From Cytophaga sp. FL35 (GTDB taxonomy: Bacteria > Bacteroidota > Bacteroidia > Flavobacteriales > Flavobacteriaceae), in NCBI RefSeq assembly GCF_014349235.1, contig NZ_JACSOH010000017.1:37348-101347 (forward strand): 64,000 nt of DNA. The letters are read 5' to 3'. Positions 9,737-20,500 of the stretch are shown piece after piece. The notes under the pieces were generated by a model. The model worked only from the letters and a program-made list of their open reading frames with translations. It was not told the DNA's origin and did no database searches. The first letter of the stretch is position 1, and every line of letters starts with the position of its first letter. The translations under genes were made by a program, and so were the position numbers.

Positions 9737-10069
9737 TCAATTTAGAATGAGTTTATCGATAAAAGATTTATTCCGGTCATTGTTTGTTGCCTTCAGGTAA
9801 ATCACAGAGATCCCATTTTCCATTCTTTTTTCAACCGATACTTCCCATAGCCCGCGTTTCTCATAGAAGGGAAGTTCTATTTCACCATGGGAAAATTGAT
9901 ATTTTAGTACCCTGAGATTTTCCTTAATTCCGTCGTTACGGCTATTAATAGATGTGAAAAGCAAATTATTCATTAGTAAACTTGAGACCATAAAAATGAT
10001 AACTATCAAAATAGTGGCCACTAAGGTTTCCATTAATGTCGAACCTTTTATTTTTTTCAATACAGCCAT
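9737..10069 (-). CDS. Minor pseudopilin, prepilin-type N-terminus
   Basis: 110 aa with a clear prepilin leader: MAVLKKIKG followed by STLME, with Glu at +5 after the cleavable Gly, then a hydrophobic helix (TLVATILIVIIFMVSSLL). The C-terminal domain is short. Its start overlaps the end of the 10057-11313 gene by 13 bp, indicating translational coupling within the secretion operon. It probably forms part of the pseudopilus tip with its neighbours. Confidence 0.8.
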   Translation of the reverse strand: MAVLKKIKGSTLMETLVATILIVIIFMVSSLLMNNLLFTSINSRNDGIKENLRVLKYQFSHGEIELPFYEKRGLWEVSVEKRMENGISVIYLKATNNDRNKSFIDKLILN

Positions 10070-11313
10070 TTAGCAACCTTTTTTGTAATACTTTCTCCTA
10101 CCACCATTCCTACATATTCTTTAGGAAGACCACTGCCATCAATTACGCCATTGTACAAATGATTTTGATAAATGCTACCATTTTCAATAGCTAAAAACCC
10201 ATTGGTAGTTACATTACCCAATACTGTTCCCTTTAATTCCAAATTCCCCTTGCAATAAATTTCACCACGAATTAAAGCTTCATTTTCAACCTTTATTTGC
10301 GGAAAATACCGCTGTTTCTCAATATCTCCCAAGTATAAAACACTGCCATTAATCACACTTCCCATTCCAATTTGCAAGGGAATATCAGATTTTTTTAATT
10401 CGTCCTTTTCAGAATTCTCGAAAAGCACAATGGCAGAAGGATAGGTTAATTCACAATTTTTTCCAACTGAAATATTATTAGTGGAAATAGCCTGAAAGCT
10501 ACCTTTAACATTATTCTTAATATTAATCTCAGGAGCGACCAAAATTACCTCATTCAAATAGGCCGAAGGCTCTACCACTATTCTATGTGTCGCATAGACT
10601 ATAAAATTGCCTGTTAGACTTAAATCACTTAAAACTATGGTATGATCAATAATTAGGTCGGTAGGCTTTTGAAAGGAATTTTTATACGCACCTCCTTTTT
10701 TGAGTTGTATTCTATTCTCTACATTATCTGGCCCTTCTAAAATGCGGTCCAAGTTAGTCAGTAGCCCCGTATCTAACATGGGTAGTTTTGAACGACTAGT
10801 GTTTTGCCTCCCATAAATCAACTTATTACGATAGTAAGAATTACCAGAAATATTGCCCATTCGTACGCCTTGCTCCGGTAATGCCACATCTCCCGTAATT
10901 TTAGCGCTTCCAGCAATAACCAAGGGTCGCTGATTATCTTTTAGGTACAAGACTTTAAAACCACTCTCTATACCTTTTCCTATCAAAGCTGACCTTGTAA
11001 ATTGTTGCCTTTTAAATTTTGAAAGCACAGCATACTTTTCATAGACCCCCCAATAACTTTTCGAAACTGTAGTTTCTATATTTAAATCGTTAAAGGAAGG
11101 TATTGCTAAGTCATTTTCGTTATTACTACCCGCTGCATAACTAAAGGCATTTTGGGTATTTTCTATCAAGGCTATAGAAGTATCGGTCTGTTTATGAAAA
11201 AAATTATGGGTGTAGGTAATGAGCACAAAACCGGTTAGCAACAAAGCAATAACCACCCCTATAAAGAGAACAAATTGTAATGCGCCTGCTTTTATTTTTG
11301 TCAAGCCCTTCAT
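10057..11313 (-). CDS. Large prepilin-like protein, GspK-position, with beta-rich body
   Basis: 418 aa. The N-terminus resembles a prepilin (MKGLTKIKAGALQFVLFIGV with a long hydrophobic helix to about residue 34) but lacks Glu at +5, as GspK proteins do. The body (about 130-400) is rich in short beta-strand repeats with many G/N turns, such as GSAKITGDVALP and GEIYCKGNLELKGTVLGNVTTNG. This is reminiscent of bactofilin-like or right-handed beta-helix folds rather than canonical GspK. It overlaps both flanking genes. A tip or cargo-binding subunit of the pseudopilus is a reasonable guess, but no close family is recognised. Confidence 0.7.
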   Translation of the reverse strand: MKGLTKIKAGALQFVLFIGVVIALLLTGFVLITYTHNFFHKQTDTSIALIENTQNAFSYAAGSNNENDLAIPSFNDLNIETTVSKSYWGVYEKYAVLSKFKRQQFTRSALIGKGIESGFKVLYLKDNQRPLVIAGSAKITGDVALPEQGVRMGNISGNSYYRNKLIYGRQNTSRSKLPMLDTGLLTNLDRILEGPDNVENRIQLKKGGAYKNSFQKPTDLIIDHTIVLSDLSLTGNFIVYATHRIVVEPSAYLNEVILVAPEINIKNNVKGSFQAISTNNISVGKNCELTYPSAIVLFENSEKDELKKSDIPLQIGMGSVINGSVLYLGDIEKQRYFPQIKVENEALIRGEIYCKGNLELKGTVLGNVTTNGFLAIENGSIYQNHLYNGVIDGSGLPKEYVGMVVGESITKKVAKWLY

Positions 11314-11780
11314 TCGGTGATATCGATATGAACTATTTTGCCATTGTATTTTACCATTACCTTTTTAGTACTGCCAGAAAGTAACCTTACATCGTCAATG
11401 ATATCTTTCACTTCCATCATATGTTGTTGGCCATCAATGGATATAAAGAATATCTTATTCTTCGTAGTGCTTTCTGTTATATAACCTGTATACAGAATCT
11501 TCTTATCCGGTACTTTAGTAAAGTTCGTGTTCGTTTTTAATGATTTTTTCTTTGGTGATTTGGGAATGGGCATAATCCCTAAAAAAGGGTCTCGGTAATT
11601 CGCCAAGATGCTAAAGGTATCCCGTTTGGCAATTTCCAGTGGGCGAAATTGATCGACGACCTCGTTTTTGGGTGCTTGATGGTTTTTCGGAGAAATGGTT
11701 TTTACAATTTTGAAACCTAGAACACCCCAAATAAGCATGACTGCGCCCAGTAAGAGATATGTCTTCTGATTTTTTTTCAA
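11310..11780 (-). CDS. GspC/PilP-like inner-membrane protein
   Basis: 156 aa bitopic protein. It has a short cytoplasmic N-terminus, one transmembrane helix (LLLGAVMLIWGVLGFKI at about 9-25), a linker with a YRDPFLG motif near residue 63, then a small beta-rich domain (about 95-155). The DPF motif followed by a homology-region-like domain is typical of GspC and PilP, which link the inner-membrane platform to the secretin. It overlaps the next gene by 4 bp. Confidence 0.65.
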   Translation of the reverse strand: MKKNQKTYLLLGAVMLIWGVLGFKIVKTISPKNHQAPKNEVVDQFRPLEIAKRDTFSILANYRDPFLGIMPIPKSPKKKSLKTNTNFTKVPDKKILYTGYITESTTKNKIFFISIDGQQHMMEVKDIIDDVRLLSGSTKKVMVKYNGKIVHIDITE

Positions 11781-11782
11781 TT

Positions 11783-12193
11783 TTATTCGCCTTGGTTTTC
11801 ACTAATCTGTACTATAAACTTATTCGCTGTATAAACCGTTTCATAACCACTGTTTACAGCCTTAACACGCCATTCATAGTTTCCGCTGGCTAAATTCTTG
11901 GTAGCCTTTGTTCCTAAAAACGTGCTATCTAAAACAATTGTGCTGTCCAAGAGTATTTCCGCGGCCTGTTCAAAACTTGGCCTGACCACCTGAATTTTGT
12001 AGGATTCAGTATCGGCTGTTTCGTGCCAAGCAAAATTCACATTTGTCAAAGTCACTATGGCGCTATCTTTGGGTGCAATCACTTCAACAACTTGGTTGGA
12101 AATATCCGGTACCTCCAACACTTCTTCACAACCAAATAGAACCGATATTGTTATCACTGTGAGAGCTTTGAAAAGTTTTACTAACGAATTCAT
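11783..12193 (-). CDS. Lipoprotein with a fibronectin-III-like domain
   Basis: 136 aa with a lipoprotein signal peptide (lipobox LFGC, cysteine 22). The remainder (about 35-130) reads as a single beta-sandwich: VTLTNVNFAWHETADTESYK near 48 and NYEWRVKAVNSGYET near 105 match fibronectin type III strands. It starts 4 bp inside the upstream lipoprotein gene. In the operon it could act as a pilotin-like or surface accessory of the secretion machine, which is inference from position only. Confidence 0.7.
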   Translation of the reverse strand: MNSLVKLFKALTVITISVLFGCEEVLEVPDISNQVVEVIAPKDSAIVTLTNVNFAWHETADTESYKIQVVRPSFEQAAEILLDSTIVLDSTFLGTKATKNLASGNYEWRVKAVNSGYETVYTANKFIVQISENQGE

Positions 12194-12912
12194 AGTTTTA
12201 GGTAGGATTGATTTTTTTCTAACTTATTAGCTTTATTTTTAGTCCCCTTGGGACATTGACTTGGCTTATCAACAATCGTTGCTATTGTGGGATTCCCGTA
12301 CCGATCTAAACTCCAACAAAAATTGGAAAGCTCGTAATCGAAAACTTTCAAATCGGTAATATCAATAATCGCTTTTTTACCCTCATTGAAAACTTCAAGA
12401 CTCAAAACTCCATTTTTGTCCTTTACCAGAAAAACTCCGTCGGCATTTATTAAAGATGTTGCATTTACTGCGGTATATATGAAGGATACATTGGTTACAA
12501 TTCCTATTTCATTTTCTAAGCTTATATAGTCTCGAACACGTTTATTGCTTACCGAATTAAAATTTTCTTGCAAGAGAATTTCATCACCTATTTCTAATGT
12601 AAAATATTTGGGTTTTACAGGTAACGAATCGACATATTGAAAATAAGGAGAAACCCCACTTCTATCCATTAAAGCGGCGTACTTCTTATACATAGTTTTA
12701 TTAAATTGCGGATTGCTAACCACTAGCGGAGTTTTTTGATCTAAGTCAGGTGTTCCCGCCTGGTGGAAATTGGTTGATAGAATGTTCCCTCTTTCTACCC
12801 CAAGGTTGCTTAAAAAAGGGAGGGTAGTGTCATTTGTGTCTCCTATTTGGGTAATGGATCCACATGACCATATAAAAAGAGTTAACAACAAGGTAAGGTA
12901 GACGTATCGCAT
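12190..12912 (-). CDS. Lipoprotein of unknown function, first gene of secretion operon
   Basis: 240 aa with a lipoprotein signal (LLTLFIWSC, cysteine 17). No known domain is recognised. The middle (about 95-200) looks beta-rich. It is the first gene of the tightly packed minus-strand operon that runs through the pseudopilins to gspF, which suggests a role in the envelope part of that system. The C-terminal 25 residues are lysine/asparagine-rich and probably disordered. Confidence 0.65.
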   Translation of the reverse strand: MRYVYLTLLLTLFIWSCGSITQIGDTNDTTLPFLSNLGVERGNILSTNFHQAGTPDLDQKTPLVVSNPQFNKTMYKKYAALMDRSGVSPYFQYVDSLPVKPKYFTLEIGDEILLQENFNSVSNKRVRDYISLENEIGIVTNVSFIYTAVNATSLINADGVFLVKDKNGVLSLEVFNEGKKAIIDITDLKVFDYELSNFCWSLDRYGNPTIATIVDKPSQCPKGTKNKANKLEKNQSYLKL

Positions 12913-12968
12913 AGGTAAGATTCTTAGATACTTTAACGAAAAACCTTGGTTTGTGTTGTGTTCCTCCT

Positions 12969-15900
12969 CTACCTTTTCAAGGTAAAATGTCCCGTATAGA
13001 CTCTATTTTGGTCATATATGAACCTAAACCAATAATCAGAGGCAGGCATAGGTTGACCCTGAAAGGTGCCATCCCAACCCGTAGTATTATGAGGCAGTTG
13101 CTGCAACAACTTCCCATATCTATCATAAATAAAAAGCTGGGCATCCACGTACATTTCCGAACCGATTATTTTCCATTTCTCGTTCGTTCCGTCCCCGTTT
13201 GGCGTAAAGAAACGTTGATAGCCCATGGCGAACACCTCTTCCGTTAAGGTTCGGCATTCATAAATATCCCGAACGTAGACCGTATATTGACCCGGAAAGA
13301 CCCTAAAGTTATTGGAACTTTGATAATTCTCCCCATCAATGGAATATTCAAATTCTCCAATGCCATTGGCTATAAGCTCTAGATCTATCTCATCTGAAAA
13401 ACCATTAAGGTCCACCTCCAATGTTACGGGTGCTCCCGAGGAGACCACTTCAAAATAAGCAGTATTCTCACAAACAATTCCGTTGGAGGTCTGGGTAACC
13501 GTAAGGGAATAATCTCCCAAATCTGTGATATTCAGGGTAGCTTGGTTTCCTATTTCAGTTCCATTTTCATTGCGCCAGCTATAACTTTCAAAAGTTCCTC
13601 CATTTATAACTAAATCCGGACTATCAGGACAGATAACATATCGTTCTTTCAAGTTTAGTTGTGGTATTGGGTTTACCATAAGGTTAAAACTTGATACATC
13701 GAAACAACTTTCCAAATCCGTATGCTGTATGCGTACCCATATAGTTTCGTTCAGGTTTTTATTTTGGTAATCGGCCTTGGCTAATGGGGACAAATTACTT
13801 AAAGCTTCCTCCTCTGAGCTGTGATAGCTAACATCATAATATAACGGGTCTTGACCGTTCAAAATTTCTATATCCTTTTGGGAAAGGTCAAAATAGTAGC
13901 GTCCCGTTTCATCGGTATCACAAATAATGATATCAGAAGCTACATTTGCCGTTGGGGTATCGAACACCTGTAATTGAAAGGATGATACTGAATAGCATTG
14001 GGCATTGTTCGAATTTTCCAAACGGAAATAAATGGTCTGAGGATTGCTTGTATTTTGGTAATTCCCAGTAATTCCATTTTGTGCCGTTTCGGCATCCGTT
14101 TGCGAGGTATAAAAGGAAACATTCGTTACTGTAGTTCCACTTAGAATTTCAGTTTCCTTTTGCGACAAATTGAACAAAAAGAGTCCGTCATTATCATCGT
14201 CGCATACCTGCCAATCGGTCACCTGCGGTACTACGGGCGTATCGTAAATGTTCAGATTAAAAAATGTAGAAGCATAACAAGCCGTGTCCGAAGCATTTTC
14301 TACCCGTACATAAATGGTATTTTGATAGGAATTGCTCAAATAGGAACTAGCGTTCAAGGGATTCACTCCGCTATCCGCATCAGTTTGAGTTTCGTGAAAG
14401 GTGAGGTTCAATGTGCTCGGGTTTTGGGTTCCGATAATCTCGGTTTCGGTTTGCGTCAAATCAAACACTGCCTGACCATCATTATTGTCATCACAATACT
14501 CTAAATCAGTTGGGGTGTTGGTTACAACCTGGTCAATGACCTCCAATTGAAAGTTGCCCACTTCATAACATTCGGGATAGGTAGCATTTTCTATTCTAAA
14601 ATAGATAAATTCGGTCGGATTCGTGTTCGTAAAATTGTTGGGCAAGGGATTTACGTTGGCATCTGCATCTGCTTGTGAAGCATGGTAGCTCACGTTCACA
14701 TTTGTCATGGCAGGGGCAATCAGATCATCCCAATAACTTAAATCAAAAGTAAAAAGCCCGTCACCGTCATCATCACAAACCGTACTATCCGGAACGGCCA
14801 ACAAATCCGGGGTACGTTTAACCAAAATATCAAATTCAGTTGTATCGGAACAACTGGTGTTTAAACGATTGGTTACCTTAACGTAAATGGTCGTTGTACC
14901 TAAATCAAAGATTTCGGTAGCAGTTATTGGGTTCAAGTTACCATCCCTATTTGTCGCCGTTGAAAAATACTGTACCTGAAAATCATTGGGGTCCTGTACC
15001 CCTAAAATTTCAGCCGTTTTGGTGGTGACATCAAAAGGAAAGGTATCGGCAACATGGCAAACCTCTTCATTGCTCGCCACATTGGCGGTTGGCTGCTCAT
15101 AGATGGTGATGTCCTTAGATTCGGTTTTGGTATCGGACGCCGTGGTGACCGTAACACTCACAGAGTAAGTCCCAGCGGCTGCATAGGTGTGCGTTGGGGT
15201 CTCCAAAGTGGAAGTGTTCCCATCTCCAAAATCCCAAGCAATACTCACAATGGGGTCCGTGGAGGTTACTTCAAATTCGGTGGCATCCCCCATACAGAAA
15301 TTCCTTGCCCGTAAGCCCACCACAAAAAAGGATTGGATAAAGGGTGGTAATCCCAACCGACTTACACCACTTGCTAATGGAACGGCACTCCGTACGTAAT
15401 TACAGGCCAGACCTCCTAAATTGGGATTATTGATGACACTCAAAGCGTTTTCTTCTAACTCCGTAATATAAATTTTCCCATCGATACCCAATTGGATTGC
15501 ACCGTCCTGACCAGGTCTTATAGGGGCGATTTCAACGCCAGAAGCCAAAATAGCCGCTTCCGAATAGGTCGTGAGGTCAAATTGGTGAATATTGTACTCC
15601 GATGTAAAATTTTGGAAAAAATTTGAAGAGGTAATATATAGCTTGCTGCTATCCGAAGAGAATTCCACCCCATAGGAGCTATTCAAAACCGTATTAGTAG
15701 AGGCGGGAAAATATGGATTCAATTCAATAAAATCACTGACCTGTCCCGTAAGCGTATCAAAACGAAACAAATGGCGATCCATTCCTGTGGAAGTTACATA
15801 GGCCAAGAACTGCCCATCGGGCGATATTTTCATATAACCACCAACTCCCCGCGCACCCGAATGTAAAGGCAAATTTTCTCCCACAGCTGAAACTACAGGG

Positions 15901-16514
15901 TTTGTAATCAGCCCTGTTGGGGTTACCAAATACGCCAAAAATTGATTGTTCCCATACGTATGTACCAGCACCCAAATATCCGTGCCGTTGGCATGTTCCA
16001 CGGCCGTTAGTTTTTCGGCTACAGGAGTGGTCAAGGGTATGTTCTTTAGGGTAACGTCTCCTAGGCCCCCATTCAATGTCATATCCACAACACTATATTG
16101 AAAGCCATTGGGTCCTCCCAAATCGTCAACGGTAAATACATAATACAGATCCGGGTTGCCAGGATCCGGTACCACAATGGCCGACTGCGAACTGGAGAAA
16201 TCCCCTAAAAGTCCCGTGCCATTGGGCATAGGGTTGTGGGTACGGTCCCAAACAGTTACCCCACTGGTGTAAAACAGCAAGTTCCCATTACCATCCGAAA
16301 TGGTGGCACACCCCTCTTGGGTAATCATAGCCCCGTCTGTTAAGGCCACAGGTGCCCCAGAGCTAAAATCCAGCCCGGCATTTTCGCCAAAATACCAAAT
16401 GGACGCCTCTAGCTGGGAGTTGGCAAAGTGTACGAGAAACAAGAGGACAAGAAAAGAAAGCGACCTTTTCAATTTTAAAGTACGCAAAACATGTATTGTT
16501 ATTAATCTTACCAA
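12969..16514 (-). CDS. Secreted PKD-domain protein with type B (gliding-motility) C-terminal sorting domain
   Basis: About 1180 aa protein secreted by the type IX system. After the signal peptide comes a beta-propeller-like region (about 35-400) with repeated DGQFLAYVTSTG/SSDSSKLYITS-type strands. A PKD domain follows near 415-475 (IAWDFGDGNTSTLETPTHTY). Then come six to seven imperfect repeats of about 85 residues around CDDDNDGLFLFNLSQKETEI. A C-terminal gliding-motility-associated domain of about 85 residues (FFTPNGDGTNEKWKI near 1105) ends the protein. Only TTG codons are available near the signal peptide (16512-16514 or 16470-16472), so the exact start is uncertain. It sits between the pseudopilin operon and the RHS genes. 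Confidence 0.88.
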   Translation of the reverse strand: MVRLITIHVLRTLKLKRSLSFLVLLFLVHFANSQLEASIWYFGENAGLDFSSGAPVALTDGAMITQEGCATISDGNGNLLFYTSGVTVWDRTHNPMPNGTGLLGDFSSSQSAIVVPDPGNPDLYYVFTVDDLGGPNGFQYSVVDMTLNGGLGDVTLKNIPLTTPVAEKLTAVEHANGTDIWVLVHTYGNNQFLAYLVTPTGLITNPVVSAVGENLPLHSGARGVGGYMKISPDGQFLAYVTSTGMDRHLFRFDTLTGQVSDFIELNPYFPASTNTVLNSSYGVEFSSDSSKLYITSSNFFQNFTSEYNIHQFDLTTYSEAAILASGVEIAPIRPGQDGAIQLGIDGKIYITELEENALSVINNPNLGGLACNYVRSAVPLASGVSRLGLPPFIQSFFVVGLRARNFCMGDATEFEVTSTDPIVSIAWDFGDGNTSTLETPTHTYAAAGTYSVSVTVTTASDTKTESKDITIYEQPTANVASNEEVCHVADTFPFDVTTKTAEILGVQDPNDFQVQYFSTATNRDGNLNPITATEIFDLGTTTIYVKVTNRLNTSCSDTTEFDILVKRTPDLLAVPDSTVCDDDGDGLFTFDLSYWDDLIAPAMTNVNVSYHASQADADANVNPLPNNFTNTNPTEFIYFRIENATYPECYEVGNFQLEVIDQVVTNTPTDLEYCDDNNDGQAVFDLTQTETEIIGTQNPSTLNLTFHETQTDADSGVNPLNASSYLSNSYQNTIYVRVENASDTACYASTFFNLNIYDTPVVPQVTDWQVCDDDNDGLFLFNLSQKETEILSGTTVTNVSFYTSQTDAETAQNGITGNYQNTSNPQTIYFRLENSNNAQCYSVSSFQLQVFDTPTANVASDIIICDTDETGRYYFDLSQKDIEILNGQDPLYYDVSYHSSEEEALSNLSPLAKADYQNKNLNETIWVRIQHTDLESCFDVSSFNLMVNPIPQLNLKERYVICPDSPDLVINGGTFESYSWRNENGTEIGNQATLNITDLGDYSLTVTQTSNGIVCENTAYFEVVSSGAPVTLEVDLNGFSDEIDLELIANGIGEFEYSIDGENYQSSNNFRVFPGQYTVYVRDIYECRTLTEEVFAMGYQRFFTPNGDGTNEKWKIIGSEMYVDAQLFIYDRYGKLLQQLPHNTTGWDGTFQGQPMPASDYWFRFIYDQNRVYTGHFTLKR

Positions 16515-16768
16515 GTCAAGATACGGGTTGAGTAAGATAAATACTATAAACTATGCCTGTTTTAGATAAACGGAATAGGATTTCGGAAGAAACCCTTCAA
16601 ATCATAAATTATCCAGATTTATAAACCCATAAGTCTTTAGAAAACTCCATACAATGTTCCAATATTTATATGAAAACAATTGAAACTTCTGGGTGACAAA
16701 TTTTAAGTTTCCATTAATCATTACCTACCTAAATTTGAAGGCTACAATGCCAACTATTACTTAAAAAG

Positions 16769-16926
16769 ATTTCTCTTGAGGATAAATACGGTTCCATGCG
16801 CATCAAGATTGCACAGCAACTCGAAGAAGAGGACAAAAGGCCATGTTCCGTAGTATCAACTCCATGCTGACCAAATCCAAGTTCAATGACTTCTTTAACA
16901 AAAATGGAACGGCGCTATTGAGCAAA
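16769..16926 (+). pseudogene. Remnant of the 3' end of a small gene (possible XRE-type regulator tail)
   Basis: The 462-bp gap 16515-16976 has no intact gene. Within it, plus-strand reading gives ISLEDKYGSMRIKIAQQLEE, then after a one-base shift near 16842 gives KAMFRSINSMLTKSKFNDFF. Together these read as one protein tail with a frameshift. I associate such tails with small flavobacterial DNA-binding proteins but cannot name the family. The 5' part of the gene is missing. Confidence 0.35.
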
Positions 16927-16957
16927 AAAAAAGCCACGACATTGCTGCCGTGGCTTT
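16924..16957 (-). terminator. Rho-independent terminator after the immunity gene
   Basis: A 9-bp stem (aaagccacg at 16930-16938 with cgtggcttt at 16949-16957) is followed on the minus strand by a run of U encoded by the A-tract at 16924-16932. It lies 20 bp after the stop of the SUKH-like gene and would end the RHS/immunity transcript. Confidence 0.8.
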
Positions 16958-16976
16958 CAACTAAAATTATAATCTG

Positions 16977-17522
16977 CTATTCACCTGAATAACCCAGTAT
17001 AGTAAGGTAAAAATTCAGATACCGTTCATCACCAGCAATTCCAGCAATTTCCATTGATTTCTCCTTTATAGCTTGTTGGTTTTCTGATAAACCTTCATCA
17101 AAAAACATTTCCTTATTGATTTTAGCAACTTCAAGTATCGCGTATAAAAATGTTTCGGAGTCTTTTGAACACCTGCTAATCACATAGTCTGGGTTTTCCC
17201 AATCTAAAATGACTATTTCATCGGTTATCTTATCGATAGCGAGCATGTCTGCGTCATAAGAACCCACAATTATGTTCTTTTCGGTTTCAAAGACGTCATC
17301 GGCACTATTTAGATTAATCATGCCTATATCAAAATTACTAACATCATGATTGTTAATCAGATTCAATATAGGATCAATATGGGCTATCTCATTTTTTATT
17401 CTTTTTAAATTGTAACTATTCAAGTAATGTTTTATGAACTCGTCGTCAACCCCAAGCCGAGAAAGTGATTCTTTACTTGGGGCGAGTGATTTTAACTTAT
17501 CTGCAAATTCTATACTTGTCAT
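16977..17522 (-). CDS. SUKH/SMI1-KNR4-like immunity protein (putative)
   Basis: 181 aa cytoplasmic protein without a signal peptide, 9 bp downstream of the RHS toxin gene. The core around IIVGSYDADMLAIDKITDEI near 84-103, then VILDWENPDYVISRCSKDSE near 104 and a helix with TFLYAIL, follows the pattern of SUKH immunity proteins (small-residue beta hairpin with G-D-Y/M, then W/E and an F-L helix). SUKH proteins often protect against HNH-type nuclease toxins, and the preceding gene ends in such a domain. Pairing by adjacency is inferred. Confidence 0.65.
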   Translation of the reverse strand: MTSIEFADKLKSLAPSKESLSRLGVDDEFIKHYLNSYNLKRIKNEIAHIDPILNLINNHDVSNFDIGMINLNSADDVFETEKNIIVGSYDADMLAIDKITDEIVILDWENPDYVISRCSKDSETFLYAILEVAKINKEMFFDEGLSENQQAIKEKSMEIAGIAGDERYLNFYLTILGYSGE

Positions 17523-17531
17523 ACACTAAAA

Positions 17532-20500
17532 TTAATGCATTTCTGCTTGGAGTTTTCTAAAAACATCTTGGGCTTGTCTACCCTTATATTGTTTGACTGT
17601 TGCCTGGTCATATTGCCCTACTCCCTCATATTCTCCTGTTTCTTCATTATATCTATAATCCCTATACAATGTGACTTTGGCAGTTACACTCTCTATTTCT
17701 CCATCCTCGTTCTTCTGGAACTCTCTGTCGCTGATGGAATAAAAACCACCATCCCTATTTTTATAAATCTTGCCTTCTTCTATATTTCCTGAACTTTGAG
17801 CAAACAAATTACCCAATGATTCTGGATTGTCACTGAATAAATCAAAAACGGCTAACCCAAGTACTATCCCATTCATAAACTTCATAGTACCTCTAAAAAA
17901 GCCTCTAGCTTTGGATCCAGTTCTTGGATGCAACTTCGCATTTAATTGCCTGTGCGCTTCTTCTGGTATGCCTACCGCAAAACGACCTTGATCAATATGA
18001 TGGTGTACCAACTTCCCTTTATAACCAGCATGGCTCGGATTGAACTCTACCCATTTTGGATCAATCACTGGTGACTGTCCCGCCTTAATCAATGCCTTAT
18101 TTTTTGCACTAAACATCTGAGGGTTATTTTCAGCCATTTGACTCCAGAACCATCTATTGTTTCTTGGAAAACCTTTTGCATTGGTCGGCGAACTTTTTGG
18201 GGCATTGGTCATATCGACTTTGGGACCAGACATTAATTTCTTGATAGGGTCTGTACCACCAAACACAGCTAAAGTAGGGAAGTTACCATCTTTATCCTCA
18301 AACATTACAGGGCTGTTGAAAGAGTATGAGTAAGGAGTATATTGCTTCATCAATTCAGTTGCAATATCCACGGTCATAAACCTTGCTATGGCAGGATCGT
18401 ACATTCTCATTCCATAATCGTACCAATCAAGTCCAAGTTCTTGATTCAATTCCTTACCATTAAATTTCCATTGCTTTGCAACAGAGTTTCCTAACGAAGA
18501 TACATTACCATTGTAACCTTGATGCTTCATGCCGAAGGGGTAGTAATTGTTCTCCTCAATAATCTCATTGACGGAATCGATACTGCCATCACTGTTACTA
18601 TCAGTATAACTCAATCTCACATTACCTAAGTGGTCGACGTAATTGTAGACGTAATTAAAGTTGCCGTTGTCTACATCCACATATCCTTCGGGATGTCCAA
18701 AGAACTGCAAACTTCCATTTTCATAGACTTTGCCACTTGCGTATTCCGTTTCTGTTATACCTGCGCTGTTTTGGGCGATTTCCTTCAGCTTAACACCGTC
18801 CGCATCATATATATAAGTAACAGTACCCGCATTGCTCCCCGTCACAGTTACATTGGTCGGTAAGTTCAGGTGGTTATAATCTATGTCCGTAATCCCCTTA
18901 TTGAGGTCCGACGTCATGTTGCCGTTTTGGTCATAATAAAAATCAATTCCATTATCCGGGGTCATATTTTCAGCATCGTCCCTAAACCCAAACTGGTCGA
19001 TCGCTGCACCATCGACGACCTTTGACAGTTTGTTGCCGTTTGGTTGGTACGTATAGGTCAGGTCGTCCATCGTTCCGAAGCCCGTGTTGTTTTCGAGCGA
19101 AGGGCTTGCCACGGTCCATCCCTCACGTTTGAGCGTTTGAATGTTACCGTTCTTATCGTATGTGATGCCGCTTACATTATACTTGCCCGTATTGTCCGTT
19201 GCTGCCGTTATCCTGTTCAAGGGGTCGTATCCATAGGCGTAGTATTTCAAAGAACTGTCATCGATATTGGCCGTACGCCACAGCGTTTCGGAGATGTTGC
19301 CGTTATATAGCGGTGCCCCTCCATGCTGCGGGTCGTTGTAACCGATACCAAATTTAAACAATTTATCCGTACCGGCATCCGCCACATCGTTGATGCCCGT
19401 GAGCCACCCCCTAATGTTGTAACGGTAAGAAATCTCTTGGAGACCAGATATTGCGTCATAACTTAAACCATAAGATCCACCCACTTTTTTTGTTTTTAAT
19501 TTGCCTAATTCATCATAGTTATTATAAGCAATCAGTTCTTGTAAACTACTGCTTACAATGCGCAGAACTGTAACATTATTGATTCCGGGTTTTATAATCG
19601 CATTTTTAACCGTGATACTTTTACTCGCCTCTTGGTCTTGAGTTAAATCACCTTGACCATCCCACCCTATATTTTCGGGAATGCTCGCGTTTTCAGGGCA
19701 GCTATCTCCTAATATAGCATCCCCAACACACTGACTCTGAGATAATAATCGCCCTAAACGGTCGTATTTGAAGTTGTCTATGGTAACAATATCGTTACCA
19801 GAGCGGCTGTGGGTCGTTTTTACTTTCACTGGTTTGCCCGTAAAATCCAACTCGGTCTCAACGATGTCTACAGTTTCCAGATACTCATTTTCACTATATG
19901 TATAAATAGATCGTGCTTTTTCATCGTAGCCTACTACCAAGATAATCCAATCAGATGTATCAAGCACTTTTACCTTACTACCGGTTGCCAAAGACTTCGT
20001 CTTGATTTTATCTAAGTTATTAAAGTTCATCAGATTTTTGGCAAAAACGGAATTTGGTAAATTTAAACCGGATTCACTTTCCAAATAGTCATAATCATCA
20101 TAGTAATTGACGGTATATAATTCTATTATGTTTATTGGTTTTGCAGTATTGGTGTAATATAAGTCTATACCATCAATTGGAATAGGCACCTCCAAAGGAG
20201 ATTCATACTGGTCGGGTATGTTGGAACCACTACCCTCAACAATCCCTACCATATCACTACGATCATTATTATTTTCGATTATTCCGGTATATATCACTCG
20301 CCCAAATGCATCATACTTGGTAAATAGCCATTGGTCAACATTAATACTTGAATTGCTTTCAGTTCTCATGTTGGCGTCTTGAGTCATTACGGGCAGATCC
20401 AATAAATTGTAAACTATATATTCCCAGCCTTTACCTGGTATTCTCTTTTCTACCAATCGATTTCTATGATCGTACACATATTGATAGCCTAAGTCGTTCA

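Noticed and set aside
13700..15300. Repeated units resembling a CRISPR or DNA repeat array
   Set aside because: They are diverged protein repeats of about 85 residues inside the PKD protein and are not conserved at the DNA level.
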